Positions 1-7,613 of a stretch of 62,728 nucleotides of DNA are shown one piece after another. A model generated the notes under the pieces. That model made no database searches. It was not told the origin of the DNA and was given only the letters and a program-made list of their open reading frames with translations. The stretch spans positions 1-62,728 of the forward strand of contig NZ_JAAXKZ010000019.1 in NCBI RefSeq assembly GCF_012911875.1, read 5' to 3'. The position numbers and the translations under genes are program-made. Each line of letters begins with the position of its first letter. Within the stretch, counting starts at the first letter, position 1. This DNA is from Pseudonocardia bannensis (GTDB taxonomy: Bacteria; Actinomycetota; Actinomycetes; Mycobacteriales; Pseudonocardiaceae).

Positions 1-83
1 CTCCCGGGCCGTCCCACGTTGCGTTGTGGAGCCTTGATGCGCTCCCGGGGCCGTTCCGCGCGGTGTTGTGGAGCTTTGACGCG
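1..83. repeat. Two imperfect tandem units of about 42 bp
   Basis: Positions 1-41 and 42-83 are two diverged copies of one unit. Each begins CTCCCGGG and contains GTTGTGGAGC followed by TTGA(T/C)GCG. The array is cut by the window edge, so the true copy number is unknown. It lies just downstream of the methyltransferase stop codon. No coding function is evident. Confidence 0.6.
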
Positions 84-103
84 GTTTCGGGTGGCGGCGG
101 GTG

Positions 104-838
104 CTAGGGGACGCGGGCGGTGAGGCAGCGGAACAGGTTGTCCAGGCGGTAGCCGCCGTCCGGTTCGCGGTATCGGGCCAGGCCGTCCCGCGCCGCCTTC
201 CGTACGGCGGACGGACCGGCCCGGTGCACCGCGGCCCGGCCGATGTCGGACGCGAGCAGCGGACCGAGCAGGGCGTCGTCGTCGGGATAGCGGAACGCGC
301 AGCTGACCTCGTCGACGGCCGCCACCTCCAGTCCCGCGAGGCCCGCCAGCTTGCGCAGCCGGTCGGGTTCGGTCAGCGGCGGCCCGCCGGCCGGGGCACG
401 CCGGGCCGAGCGCGGTGGCAGGAACCCGGCCAGGGCCTCGCCGAAGGCCCGGACGTCACACTCCTGCTCCCGACCCCACACCGTGACGACGACGGTGCCG
501 CCCCGGCCCACCACCCGGGCCGCCTCCCGGAGCACCTTCAGCGGGTTCGTCACGTGGGCGAGCACCTGGACGGCCGCCACGACGTCGAAGGCCGCGTCGG
601 GCCACCCCAGGTCGTGGGCGTCCCCGACCCGGAACTCCCCCTCGGGCACGCGTTCCGCGGCGGCCGCGACGGCGGACCGGTCGGTGTCGAGGCCCACCAC
701 TCGCACGCCACGGTCGGCGGCCAGCCGGGCGAAGGCGCCCGTCCCACACCCCACATCGAGCAGGGCCACGCCGGGGGCGACTCCCGCGAGCACCCGCTCG
801 TACAACGGGATGCCCCACCCGCTCGGCCCCTCGTCCAT
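104..838 (-). CDS. Class I SAM-dependent methyltransferase
   Basis: This 244-residue protein has the Rossmann-type methyltransferase fold. Motif I is LLDVGCGTGAF near residues 25-36 and binds S-adenosylmethionine. An acidic residue follows in VVGLDTD, with GDAHDLGWPDAAFDVV as motif II/III. The substrate cannot be read from the sequence; such enzymes methylate small molecules, quinones or proteins. The start is an ATG, and the product length fits the family. It is the first complete gene in the window, transcribed leftward and separated by 47 bp from the MetE-like gene upstream, so the two could share a transcript. Family membership is sure, the specific role is not. Confidence 0.85.
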   Translation of the reverse strand: MDEGPSGWGIPLYERVLAGVAPGVALLDVGCGTGAFARLAADRGVRVVGLDTDRSAVAAAAERVPEGEFRVGDAHDLGWPDAAFDVVAAVQVLAHVTNPLKVLREAARVVGRGGTVVVTVWGREQECDVRAFGEALAGFLPPRSARRAPAGGPPLTEPDRLRKLAGLAGLEVAAVDEVSCAFRYPDDDALLGPLLASDIGRAAVHRAGPSAVRKAARDGLARYREPDGGYRLDNLFRCLTARVP

Positions 839-885
839 CGGCGCAGGTTAACCGCAGCGATCGGCGGCCGTCAGCGTGTACCGGG

Positions 886-2004
886 TCAGCCCCACACGTC
901 CTCGGCGACCTGCACGATGAGCCGCAGCTTGGCCACCTGCTCGTCGAAGCTGAGCGTGTTGCCCTCGACCGTGGAGGAGAACCCGCACTGCGGCGACAGG
1001 CACAGCTGCTCGAGCGGCACGTACTTCGCCGCCTCGTCGATGCGCCGCTTGAGGTCGTCGGCGTCCTCCAGCCGGCCGTTCTTGGTCGTGACCAACCCCA
1101 GCACGACCTGCTTGCCCGGCGGGACGAACCGCAGCGGCGCGAACCCGCCGGAGCGCTCGTCGTCGAACTCGCAGAAGAAGCCGTCGACCTCCAGCTCGCC
1201 GAACAGCGCCTCGGCGACGAAGTCGTAGCCGCCCTCCGCGGCCCAGGACGAGCGGAAGTTGCCCCGGCACATGTGCGTGGTGATCCTCATGTCCGCCGGC
1301 CGGTCGGCAATCGCGGCGTTGATCTGGCGGATGTAACGCAGGTGCTGGTGGTCGGCGTCCTCGCCCTTGGCCGCCATCTCGGCCCGCTGGGCCGGGTCGT
1401 TGAGGTAGGCCAGGCTGGTGTCGTCGAGCTGCAGGTAGCGGCAGCCCAGGTCGGCGAGCGCGTTCACCTCGTCGGCATAGGCGGCGGAGAGGTCGGCCCA
1501 GAACCCCTCGACGTCCGGGTACACCTGCCGGTCCACGGCCGCGGTGCCGCCGCGGTAGTGGACCATGCTCGGCGACGGGATGGTCAGCTTCGGCACCGCG
1601 GTGGTGGTCTGCTCGGCGAGGAACCGGAAGTCGTCGGCGAAGATCGGCTCCGCGAGCCGCACCTTCTCGTGCACGGCCAGGCCCGCCGAGGTGAACTCGC
1701 TGTCGCCCTGGGCGTTGTGCATCCTCACGTGGATCTGCTCGTCGGTCTTGGTCACCCCGCCGAGCTGATAGATGAAGTCCATGTGCCACGAGGTGCGGCG
1801 GAACTCGCCGTCCGTCGCCGCCTGCAGGCCGATCTCCTCCTGGACCCTGACCACGTCCCGGATCGCCGCATCTTCCGCGGCCCGCAGACCAGCGGCGTCC
1901 AGGGTCCCGGCGGCGAACTCGTCGCGCGCCTTCAGCAGCGCGGGCGGGCGGAGCAGGCTTCCGACGTGGTCGGCCCGGAACGGCGGTTCGGTGCGCGCAT
2001 GCAT
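886..2004 (-). CDS. Cobalamin-independent methionine synthase-like protein (MetE C-terminal domain only)
   Basis: The 372 residues correspond to the catalytic C-terminal barrel of cobalamin-independent methionine synthase without the N-terminal half of MetE, as in the YxjG/YxjH group. The N-terminus has the expected RADHVGSLLRP motif. Candidate zinc ligands are His and Cys in THMCRGN and the late Cys in SPQCGFSS; a Glu between them (FFCEFDDE) fits the fourth ligand. The protein probably transfers a methyl group to a thiol such as homocysteine, but the methyl donor for these short proteins is not fixed. It lies divergent from the oxidoreductase gene that starts at 2073, leaving a 68-bp shared upstream region. 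Confidence 0.85.
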   Translation of the reverse strand: MHARTEPPFRADHVGSLLRPPALLKARDEFAAGTLDAAGLRAAEDAAIRDVVRVQEEIGLQAATDGEFRRTSWHMDFIYQLGGVTKTDEQIHVRMHNAQGDSEFTSAGLAVHEKVRLAEPIFADDFRFLAEQTTTAVPKLTIPSPSMVHYRGGTAAVDRQVYPDVEGFWADLSAAYADEVNALADLGCRYLQLDDTSLAYLNDPAQRAEMAAKGEDADHQHLRYIRQINAAIADRPADMRITTHMCRGNFRSSWAAEGGYDFVAEALFGELEVDGFFCEFDDERSGGFAPLRFVPPGKQVVLGLVTTKNGRLEDADDLKRRIDEAAKYVPLEQLCLSPQCGFSSTVEGNTLSFDEQVAKLRLIVQVAEDVWG

Positions 2005-2071
2005 GCTCGCGAACCTATCGCCGTGACCCAGGTCGCGCTGGCGATGTTTCCGGCTGCTGGCAAGCTTCCGC

Positions 2072-2080
2072 TGTGGACAA
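2072..2080 (-). promoter_or_regulatory. Perfect DnaA-box match overlapping a start codon
   Basis: TGTGGACAA on the plus strand is the complement of the actinobacterial DnaA box TTGTCCACA. It overlaps the GTG start of the downstream oxidoreductase gene and is about 36 kb from oriC. A single 9-mer can occur by chance, so function is uncertain. Confidence 0.3.
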
Positions 2081-2921
2081 CGGCGTCGTCACCTTCCTGA
2101 CCGATTACGGCATCGAACCGCTCACCCTGGCCAAGGCGGTCGAGGAGCGCGGCTTCGGCTCGCTGTTCCTCACCGAGCACACCCACATCCCGACCAGCCG
2201 GCAGTCACCGTGGCCCGGCGGGGACGAGCTGCCCCGGCGCTACGCGCACACCTACGACCCGTTCGTCGCCCTCGGCGCCATGGCCGCGGTGACCGACCGG
2301 ATCACGCTGGGCACCGCGGTGTCGCTGATCAACCAGCACGACCCGATCGTGCTGGCCAAGCAGGTCGCCAGCGTGGACCGGATCGCGGGCGGACGCTTCG
2401 AGTTCGGCGTCGGGCCGGGCTGGAACCGCGAGGAGATGGCCAACCACGGCGTCGACCCTGGGACCCGGACCGCGCGGATGCTCGAGCAGATCGCCGCGCT
2501 GAAGACCATCTGGACCTCCGACGAGCCGGAGTTCCACGGCGAGTTCGTCGACTTCGACCCCATCTGGTCGTTCCCCAAGCCGGTCCGGGTACCGCCGGTG
2601 CTCATCGGCGGCGGCGGGCCGACCGTGCTCGACCGGGTGCTCTCGCACGGCGACGGCTGGATCCCGCTGCGGGTGCCGATGTCCGCGCTCGACGACTTCG
2701 CCAAGCGGATCGCGGAACTGCAGCAGCGGGCGGCGGACGCCGGGCGCGGCCACATCCCGGTGACGATCTACGGCGCCGCGCGCAAGCCGGAGGCGCTGGA
2801 GTCCTACGCGGCCGCCGGGGTGGACCGGGTGCTGTTCGAGCTGGCCGACCACGGCAGCGACGACGACCGGGGCACCGATGCGCTGCGGGAGCTGGACCGG
2901 CTGGCCGAACTGGTGGCATGA
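2073..2921 (+). CDS. LLM-class F420-dependent oxidoreductase
   Basis: This 282-residue protein matches the luciferase-like monooxygenase fold that in actinobacteria usually uses deazaflavin F420. Family signatures are LTEHTHIP near residue 34, the segment ITLGTAVSLINQHDPI, the GGRFEFGVGPGWNREEM stretch, and the phosphate-binding VPPVLIGGGGPTVLDR. Spacing and length fit the TIGR03619-type subgroup. It would catalyse hydride transfer between F420 and an organic substrate that cannot be predicted here. The start is GTG at 2073, divergent from the MetE-like gene. The C-terminus is complete and the gene ends about 100 bp before the crotonase gene, which converges on it. Confidence 0.85.
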   Translation: MDNGVVTFLTDYGIEPLTLAKAVEERGFGSLFLTEHTHIPTSRQSPWPGGDELPRRYAHTYDPFVALGAMAAVTDRITLGTAVSLINQHDPIVLAKQVASVDRIAGGRFEFGVGPGWNREEMANHGVDPGTRTARMLEQIAALKTIWTSDEPEFHGEFVDFDPIWSFPKPVRVPPVLIGGGGPTVLDRVLSHGDGWIPLRVPMSALDDFAKRIAELQQRAADAGRGHIPVTIYGAARKPEALESYAAAGVDRVLFELADHGSDDDRGTDALRELDRLAELVA

Positions 2922-3021
2922 CCGCCGGCCCGGCGGGCCGTGATCAGCGGTCCGGTGCCCGTGACCGCGGGGTTCGCGGCCGCCGGTTCCGGGACGCCGA
3001 TCACGGCTTGCTCGCCCGCCC

Positions 3022-3801
3022 TCAGCGCGCCCGCCACACCGGGTCACGGCCCTCCCGGAACGCCGCGGCGCCCTCGGCCGCGTCCTCGGTGGCCGCCGCG
3101 ACCCGGCGCATCGTCTCGCCGAACCGGATCGCGTCGACCGCACCGAGCCCGGGCGCCCGGACCGCCATCTCCTTGGTGGCCCGGGCGGCCAGCGGTGCCG
3201 CGCGCACCAGACGCGCGGCGAGCGCCCGCGCCTCGCCGAGCAGCTCGTCGTGCGGCACCACCCAGCCGGCCAGGCCGATCTCCTTCGCCCGCGCGGCGTC
3301 GATCCGCTCACCGGTGAGCAGCAGCTCCATCGCGTACTGCCAGTTGATCTTCTGGGGCAGCCGGATCGCGCCCACGATCGTCGGTATCCCCACGGTGACC
3401 TCGGGGAATCCGAAGGTCGCCCGCTCGCTCGCGATCACGAAGTCACACCACGTGACCAGCGTCAGCCCGTAGCCCAGGCAGTGCCCGTTCACCGCGGCGA
3501 TGACCGGTTTGTTGATCTCCCAGCCGCTCTCGAAGGAGTTCACCGTGGGTCGCTCCCAGAAGCTCCCCGGGAAGTCCCCGGCAGCACTACCGGTCTCGGA
3601 GCGGAGGTCGGCACCGACGCAGAACGCCCGCCCGCTGCCGGTCACGATGGCCACCCACGCGTCGTCGTCCTCGCGGAACCGGGTGAACGTCGCGTTGATC
3701 TGCTCGCGCATCGCGCCGTCGATCGCGTTCAGCTTCCCGGGTCGGTCGTAGGTGATCGTCGCGACGTGATCGGCGAGGTCGTACCGCACGGTTTGCTCCA
3801 C
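3022..3801 (-). CDS. Enoyl-CoA hydratase/isomerase family protein (crotonase fold)
   Basis: A 259-residue crotonase-fold protein. The two oxyanion-hole segments are present (GRAFCVGADL and NGHCLGYGLTL), followed by FGFPEVTVGIP. Compared with classical enoyl-CoA hydratase, the second catalytic glutamate is kept in FGFPEV, but the first, normally in GGGCEL, is replaced by Thr (GYGLTL). Hydratase activity is therefore doubtful; isomerase or hydrolase chemistry is possible, since crotonases vary at this position. The IclR regulator encoded just upstream on the same strand (31 bp gap) may control it or be cotranscribed with it. Confidence 0.85.
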   Translation of the reverse strand: MEQTVRYDLADHVATITYDRPGKLNAIDGAMREQINATFTRFREDDDAWVAIVTGSGRAFCVGADLRSETGSAAGDFPGSFWERPTVNSFESGWEINKPVIAAVNGHCLGYGLTLVTWCDFVIASERATFGFPEVTVGIPTIVGAIRLPQKINWQYAMELLLTGERIDAARAKEIGLAGWVVPHDELLGEARALAARLVRAAPLAARATKEMAVRAPGLGAVDAIRFGETMRRVAAATEDAAEGAAAFREGRDPVWRAR

Positions 3802-3832
3802 GGCCCGGAGGGTAGAGCCGGGCGGCTCTCGC

Positions 3833-4624
3833 TCAGGGCTGCGCCGCGGCCCCCGGCAGCACGACGATCGACCGCGCCACCCGCCCCGCCCCGTTGCGCA
3901 CCGCGTGCTCGAGCTCCCAGCGCCGCGCGGTGAACTCGGCGCGGCTCACCGACACCCCGAGCGCCCCGGCCACCTCACCCCCGGGTCCGCGCACCGGAAC
4001 GGCGATGCCTGCCACCCCGCGCTGGTACTCCTCCACCTCCACCGCGGCCCCCGCCGAGCGCACCCGCATCAGCTCGCGGTCGAGCGCCCGCCGGTCGGCG
4101 ACGGTGCGGGAGGTGAGCCGCGGCAGTCGCGAGTACGCGAGCACCTCACCGAGCCGGGTGGGTTCGAGGCCGGCGAGCAGCACCTTCCCGCCCGCGGTCG
4201 CGTGCGACGGGGTGGGCTCGCCGATGCGCATCCCGTTCGGGCCGGGGTGCTCGGTGCAGTGGTCCAGGTGGGCGACCACCACGTCCAGATCCCGGAACAC
4301 GGCGAGGTAGGTCGCCGCCCGGGCCCCACCGTGCACCTCCTGCAGGATCATCCGCACCGCGGCCGGGGGCACCACCTGCTCGGTCAGGTCCCGGTGGAGC
4401 TCGGCGATGCGGTATCCGAGGCCGTAGCCGCGGACACCGTGCAAGCGGACGAGATAGCCCTCCTCCACGAGGATGCCGAGCACGCGGTAGATCGTGGGCA
4501 ACGGGCTCCCGAGCCGGCGGGCGATAGCCTTCGCCGTGACCCCGTCGCCCGCCGCCGCCACGGCCTCGACCACCCGGAGCGCCCGTAGGATCGATCCCCC
4601 GGAGCTGCGCTGCTCGAGTGCCAC
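3833..4624 (-). CDS. IclR-family transcriptional regulator
   Basis: This 263-residue protein has an N-terminal winged helix-turn-helix (about residues 10-70, with GVTAKAIARRLGSPLPTIYRVLGILVEEGYL in that span) and a C-terminal effector-binding IclR domain. The latter includes HATAGGKVLLA and the VEEYQRGVAGIAVPV block typical of the family. IclR proteins bind a small carboxylate or aromatic ligand and often control an adjacent catabolic gene; here the crotonase gene is 31 bp downstream on the same strand. The ligand is unknown. About 220 bp with no visible gene separates it from the divergent kinase-like gene. Confidence 0.87.
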   Translation of the reverse strand: MALEQRSSGGSILRALRVVEAVAAAGDGVTAKAIARRLGSPLPTIYRVLGILVEEGYLVRLHGVRGYGLGYRIAELHRDLTEQVVPPAAVRMILQEVHGGARAATYLAVFRDLDVVVAHLDHCTEHPGPNGMRIGEPTPSHATAGGKVLLAGLEPTRLGEVLAYSRLPRLTSRTVADRRALDRELMRVRSAGAAVEVEEYQRGVAGIAVPVRGPGGEVAGALGVSVSRAEFTARRWELEHAVRNGAGRVARSIVVLPGAAAQP

Positions 4625-4844
4625 GGATCACAGTCTTGAGCAACCGCGTGGGACGCGCACCCTCCGATCGGGCGTTCTGCGTGATACGGCACCGAGGAGT
4701 CACACCGTGGACGACCAGGGGCTACACCACCGGTTCGACGATCCGGGCGAGCATCGCCCGTAACGGGCGCTCGGGGTGTTGCCGCCCCGGGACAGAAGCG
4801 GCCGGCCGACGTCCAGGAGAACCGGCGGTAGGGAGGATCGGCGG

Positions 4845-5465
4845 ATGCGGATCACCCCCACCACCCCGGCGGCACTGGCCGAGCAGATCGCCGACCTCGT
4901 CACCGCCCGGCCCGGGCAACGGGTCCGGGTGGCCGTCGACGGGGCGCCGCCGACGGCACCGCAGGCGCTGGCCGGCGAGGCCGCCACGTTGCTGCGCCTG
5001 CGCGGCCGCGACGTCGTGGTGGTGTCCGCGGCCGACTTCCTCCGCCCGGCCTCGGTCCGCCTCGAGTACGGCCGCACGGACGTCGACATGTTCCTCGACG
5101 GCTGGCTCGACTCGGGGGCGCTGCGCCGCGAGGTGCTCGACCCCGCAGGACCGGGCGGCTCCGGGCGGGTGCTGCCCCGGCTCTGGAACTCCGACCGGGA
5201 TCGGGCCTACCGCGACGACTACCGCGACCTGGCCGATGACGGCGTCGTGCTGCTCACCGGCGCGTTGCTGCTCGGCCGGGGGCTGCCACTGGATATCGTC
5301 GTGCACCTGCGGATGACCCCTGCGGCGCTCACGCGCCGAACGGACGATCAGGAGCGCTGGACGGTGCCGGCTTTCGAACGATACGACCGCGAACGCGACC
5401 CGGCCGGGGAAGCCGACCTACTGGTGCTGGCCGATCACCCGGAGCGGCCCGCGGTACGGTCCTGA
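4845..5465 (+). CDS. Uridine kinase-like protein with a degenerate P-loop
   Basis: I place the start at the ATG at 4845, with a GGAGG-type site about 8 bases upstream, giving 206 residues. The sequence follows actinobacterial proteins often labelled uridine kinase: VRVAVDGAPP at residues 27-36, VVVSAADFLRPASVRLEYGR, then LDGWLDSGALRREVL and a late WTVPAFERYDRERDP. The Walker A lysine and serine/threonine (GxxxxGK[ST]) are absent; the loop reads DGAPPTAPQALA. Nucleotide phosphorylation is therefore uncertain, and the protein may be a pseudo-enzyme or use another substrate. It ends 31 bp before the tRNA-Leu gene on the opposite strand. Confidence 0.75.
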   Translation: MRITPTTPAALAEQIADLVTARPGQRVRVAVDGAPPTAPQALAGEAATLLRLRGRDVVVVSAADFLRPASVRLEYGRTDVDMFLDGWLDSGALRREVLDPAGPGGSGRVLPRLWNSDRDRAYRDDYRDLADDGVVLLTGALLLGRGLPLDIVVHLRMTPAALTRRTDDQERWTVPAFERYDRERDPAGEADLLVLADHPERPAVRS

Positions 5466-5495
5466 TCAACCGGACCTCGGAAGAGGAGATGTTGT

Positions 5496-5577
5496 GGGCG
5501 AGGAGGGAGTTGAACCCTCACGTCCTTTCGGACACACGGACCTGAACCGTGCGCGTCTGCCATTCCGCCACTCGCCC
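5496..5577 (-). tRNA. tRNA-Leu (CAG)
   Basis: Read on the minus strand, the acceptor arm GGGCGAG pairs with CTCGCCC. The anticodon loop is TTCAGGT with anticodon CAG, flanked by CACGG/CCGTG. A long variable arm typical of tRNA-Leu follows (TGTCCGAAAGGACG), then the T-arm with GTTCAACTC. CCA is not encoded, as is normal in actinobacteria; the discriminator base is A. Confidence 0.95.
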
Positions 5578-5713
5578 TGACGGGAGGAAAGCTAGCACGG
5601 CCCCGGAAGGGCCTACGCGAGGGGGTCCCGCATCGGGTCTCCCCAGGGGACTGGCTAGCACAGATACGATCAGGGCTGCCGGTAACACGCCGATGCGAAC
5701 GGAGGAAGATCGG

Positions 5714-6979
5714 TTGGGCCGCGTAGGGCGATTCGAACGCCGTCTCCAGGGGATGGTCGGAGATGCCTTCGCGCGGGTCTTCGGAGGCAGCGTCGTTCCC
5801 CAGGAAGTCGCACAGGCGCTGCTCAGGGAAGCCGAGGACCACATCGAGCCGCTCGCGGGAGGACGCCTGCTGGCTCCGAACCGCTACACCGTGCAGCTCA
5901 GCCCCGCCGATCTCGAACGCATGGCCGGTGACACGGACCAGATCGAGCAGTCGCTGTCCGGCTACGTCACCGAACAACTCGCCGACCAGGGATGGGACAC
6001 CTACGGCGACGTCGTAGTCTTTCTGGAGCGCTCCGAGGCGCTGCACACGGGACAGTTCCGCACCCGCTCGTCCGTGGACCCCGACGCTTCCCGTCGGGAC
6101 CCCACCAGAGCACGCAACGCAGGAGAAGCACCCATGAGCCAGCAACCGGGCCACCCCGAGGAGAACGGGCAGTACGGCTACGACCGGGGCGCCCCCGGCG
6201 GATACGGGCAGCAGACGTACGCCCCACCCGCCGGGCAGGACCGTGGCGAGTCGCGCGGCCGCGACGGCTACGGCCAGCAGTACGACCAGCAGGGCTACGC
6301 CCAGCCGGGCGGCTACCAGGGCTACGAGCAGCCCGGCGGCTACGACCAGCAGGGCTACGACCAGCAGGGTTACGAGCAGCCCGGCTACGGCCAGCCCGGG
6401 TACGCCCAGCCGGGCGGTTACGACCAGCAGGGCTACGCCCAGCCGGGCGCCCAGGGCTACCAGCAGGGCGGCTACGGCCAGCAGGGCTACCCCCAGCCCG
6501 GCTACGAGGGCGGTTACGGCCAGCAGGGTGGCTACGGGCAGCAGGGCGGCTACGGCCAGCCGGGCTACGCGCCCGGCTACGACCAGCAGGGCTACGGCCA
6601 GCAGCAGTACGACCAGGGCTACGACCAGCAGGGATACGGCCAGCCGGGCTACGGCCAGCAGCCGGGGTGGGGCGGTTACGGCCAGCAGAACCTCACCGCG
6701 TCGATCAGCCTGGACGACGGCTCCGGCCGCAGCTACCCGCTGACCGAGGGCACCCACGTCGTGGGCCGCGGCCAGGACTCCAACTTCCGGCTCCCGGACA
6801 CCGGCGTCTCGCGCCGGCACCTGGAGATCAGCTGGGACGGGCAGACCGCGACGCTGTCCGACCTGGGGTCGACGAACGGTACGACGGTGAACGGCAACCA
6901 GGTACAGACCTGGCAGCTCACCGACGGTGACGTGATCCGGGTCGGGCATTCGAGCCTGGTCTTCCGGGTCCAGGCCTGA
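5714..6979 (+). CDS. fhaA: FhaA: DUF3662 and FHA domain protein with a Gln/Tyr/Gly-rich linker
   Basis: I choose the TTG at 5714, 8 bases after GGAGG, because it begins the conserved [20 protein letters not shown] block; the product is 421 residues. Residues 1-120 form the FhaA N-terminal DUF3662 domain. About residues 155-325 are low-complexity, dominated by QQGY/QPGY/GGY repeats. Residues 326-421 form an FHA domain with [15 protein letters not shown] and LGSTNGT, which binds phosphothreonine. In mycobacteria FhaA is phosphorylated by PknB and links the kinase to lipid II flippase control. It heads the cluster that runs through pknB. The prion-like linker is much longer and more Tyr-rich than I expect for the family. 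Confidence 0.93.
   Translation: MGRVGRFERRLQGMVGDAFARVFGGSVVPQEVAQALLREAEDHIEPLAGGRLLAPNRYTVQLSPADLERMAGDTDQIEQSLSGYVTEQLADQGWDTYGDVVVFLERSEALHTGQFRTRSSVDPDASRRDPTRARNAGEAPMSQQPGHPEENGQYGYDRGAPGGYGQQTYAPPAGQDRGESRGRDGYGQQYDQQGYAQPGGYQGYEQPGGYDQQGYDQQGYEQPGYGQPGYAQPGGYDQQGYAQPGAQGYQQGGYGQQGYPQPGYEGGYGQQGGYGQQGGYGQPGYAPGYDQQGYGQQQYDQGYDQQGYGQPGYGQQPGWGGYGQQNLTASISLDDGSGRSYPLTEGTHVVGRGQDSNFRLPDTGVSRRHLEISWDGQTATLSDLGSTNGTTVNGNQVQTWQLTDGDVIRVGHSSLVFRVQA
6175..6690. repeat. Degenerate Tyr-Gln-Gly coding repeats in the fhaA linker
   Basis: About 510 bp is built of short degenerate units, typically GGCTACGACCAGCAG or GGCTACGGCCAGCCG (encoding GYDQQ or GYGQP). All are in the fhaA reading frame, with lengths in multiples of three. 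The pattern suggests repeat expansion by slippage or unequal recombination while keeping the frame. Confidence 0.85.
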
Positions 6980-7033
6980 TCGCCCCGTCGGCATCACCCG
7001 ATCCAGAGCCACCGAGAGCGGAGTCCACGACGA

Positions 7034-7489
7034 GTGCCGGAGTTGGTGCTGCAGCTGACCAGGGCGGGCTTCCTAGCCCTCCTGTGGTTGTTCGTGCTGG
7101 TCGCGCTCCGGGTCGTGCGGTCCGACCTGTACGCCGCCTCGGGGCTACGGGCGATCCTCCCGGGCGGCCGGGCCACGGCCCGGGCGGGACGCAGCCGGAC
7201 GGCTCGCCAGCTCCTGGTCACCCAGGGTCCGCTGGCGGGCAGCCGGATCTCGCTCGACTCCCGGCCGATCCTGATCGGCCGGGCCGACGACTCGACACTC
7301 AAGCTCGACGACGACTACGCCTCCACCCGGCACGCGCGGATCTCCCAGCAGGGTGAGGAGTGGTACGTCGAAGACCTCGGGTCGACAAACGGCACATATC
7401 TGGATCGGGCTAAGGTCACCGGACCCACCCGGGTCCCCCTGGGGGTCCCGGTCCGTATCGGCAAGACGGTGATCGAGCTGCGCTCATGA
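7034..7489 (+). CDS. fhaB: FhaB (FipA): membrane-anchored FHA domain protein
   Basis: This 151-residue protein has a single N-terminal membrane segment (about residues 9-29, LTRAGFLALLWLFVLVALRV) and a C-terminal FHA domain from about residue 60. The phosphothreonine-binding motifs are GRADDSTLKL, STRHARI and LGSTNGTYLD. It starts at GTG 54 bp after fhaA. In mycobacteria the orthologue is a PknB substrate that recruits division proteins. Its place between fhaA and the phosphatase gene pstP is the standard arrangement. Confidence 0.93.
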   Translation: MPELVLQLTRAGFLALLWLFVLVALRVVRSDLYAASGLRAILPGGRATARAGRSRTARQLLVTQGPLAGSRISLDSRPILIGRADDSTLKLDDDYASTRHARISQQGEEWYVEDLGSTNGTYLDRAKVTGPTRVPLGVPVRIGKTVIELRS

Positions 7490-7613
7490 GCCTCCGACCC
7501 ACCCACCCCCATGCCGGGCCGGGCCGTGTTTGCGAGACCTGTGTGCAGGGTCGAGCCATCAGCGCCGCGGCCCGCATCCAGCGTCGAGCCGACGGTGCAC
7601 GCGGAGTCGCGAC

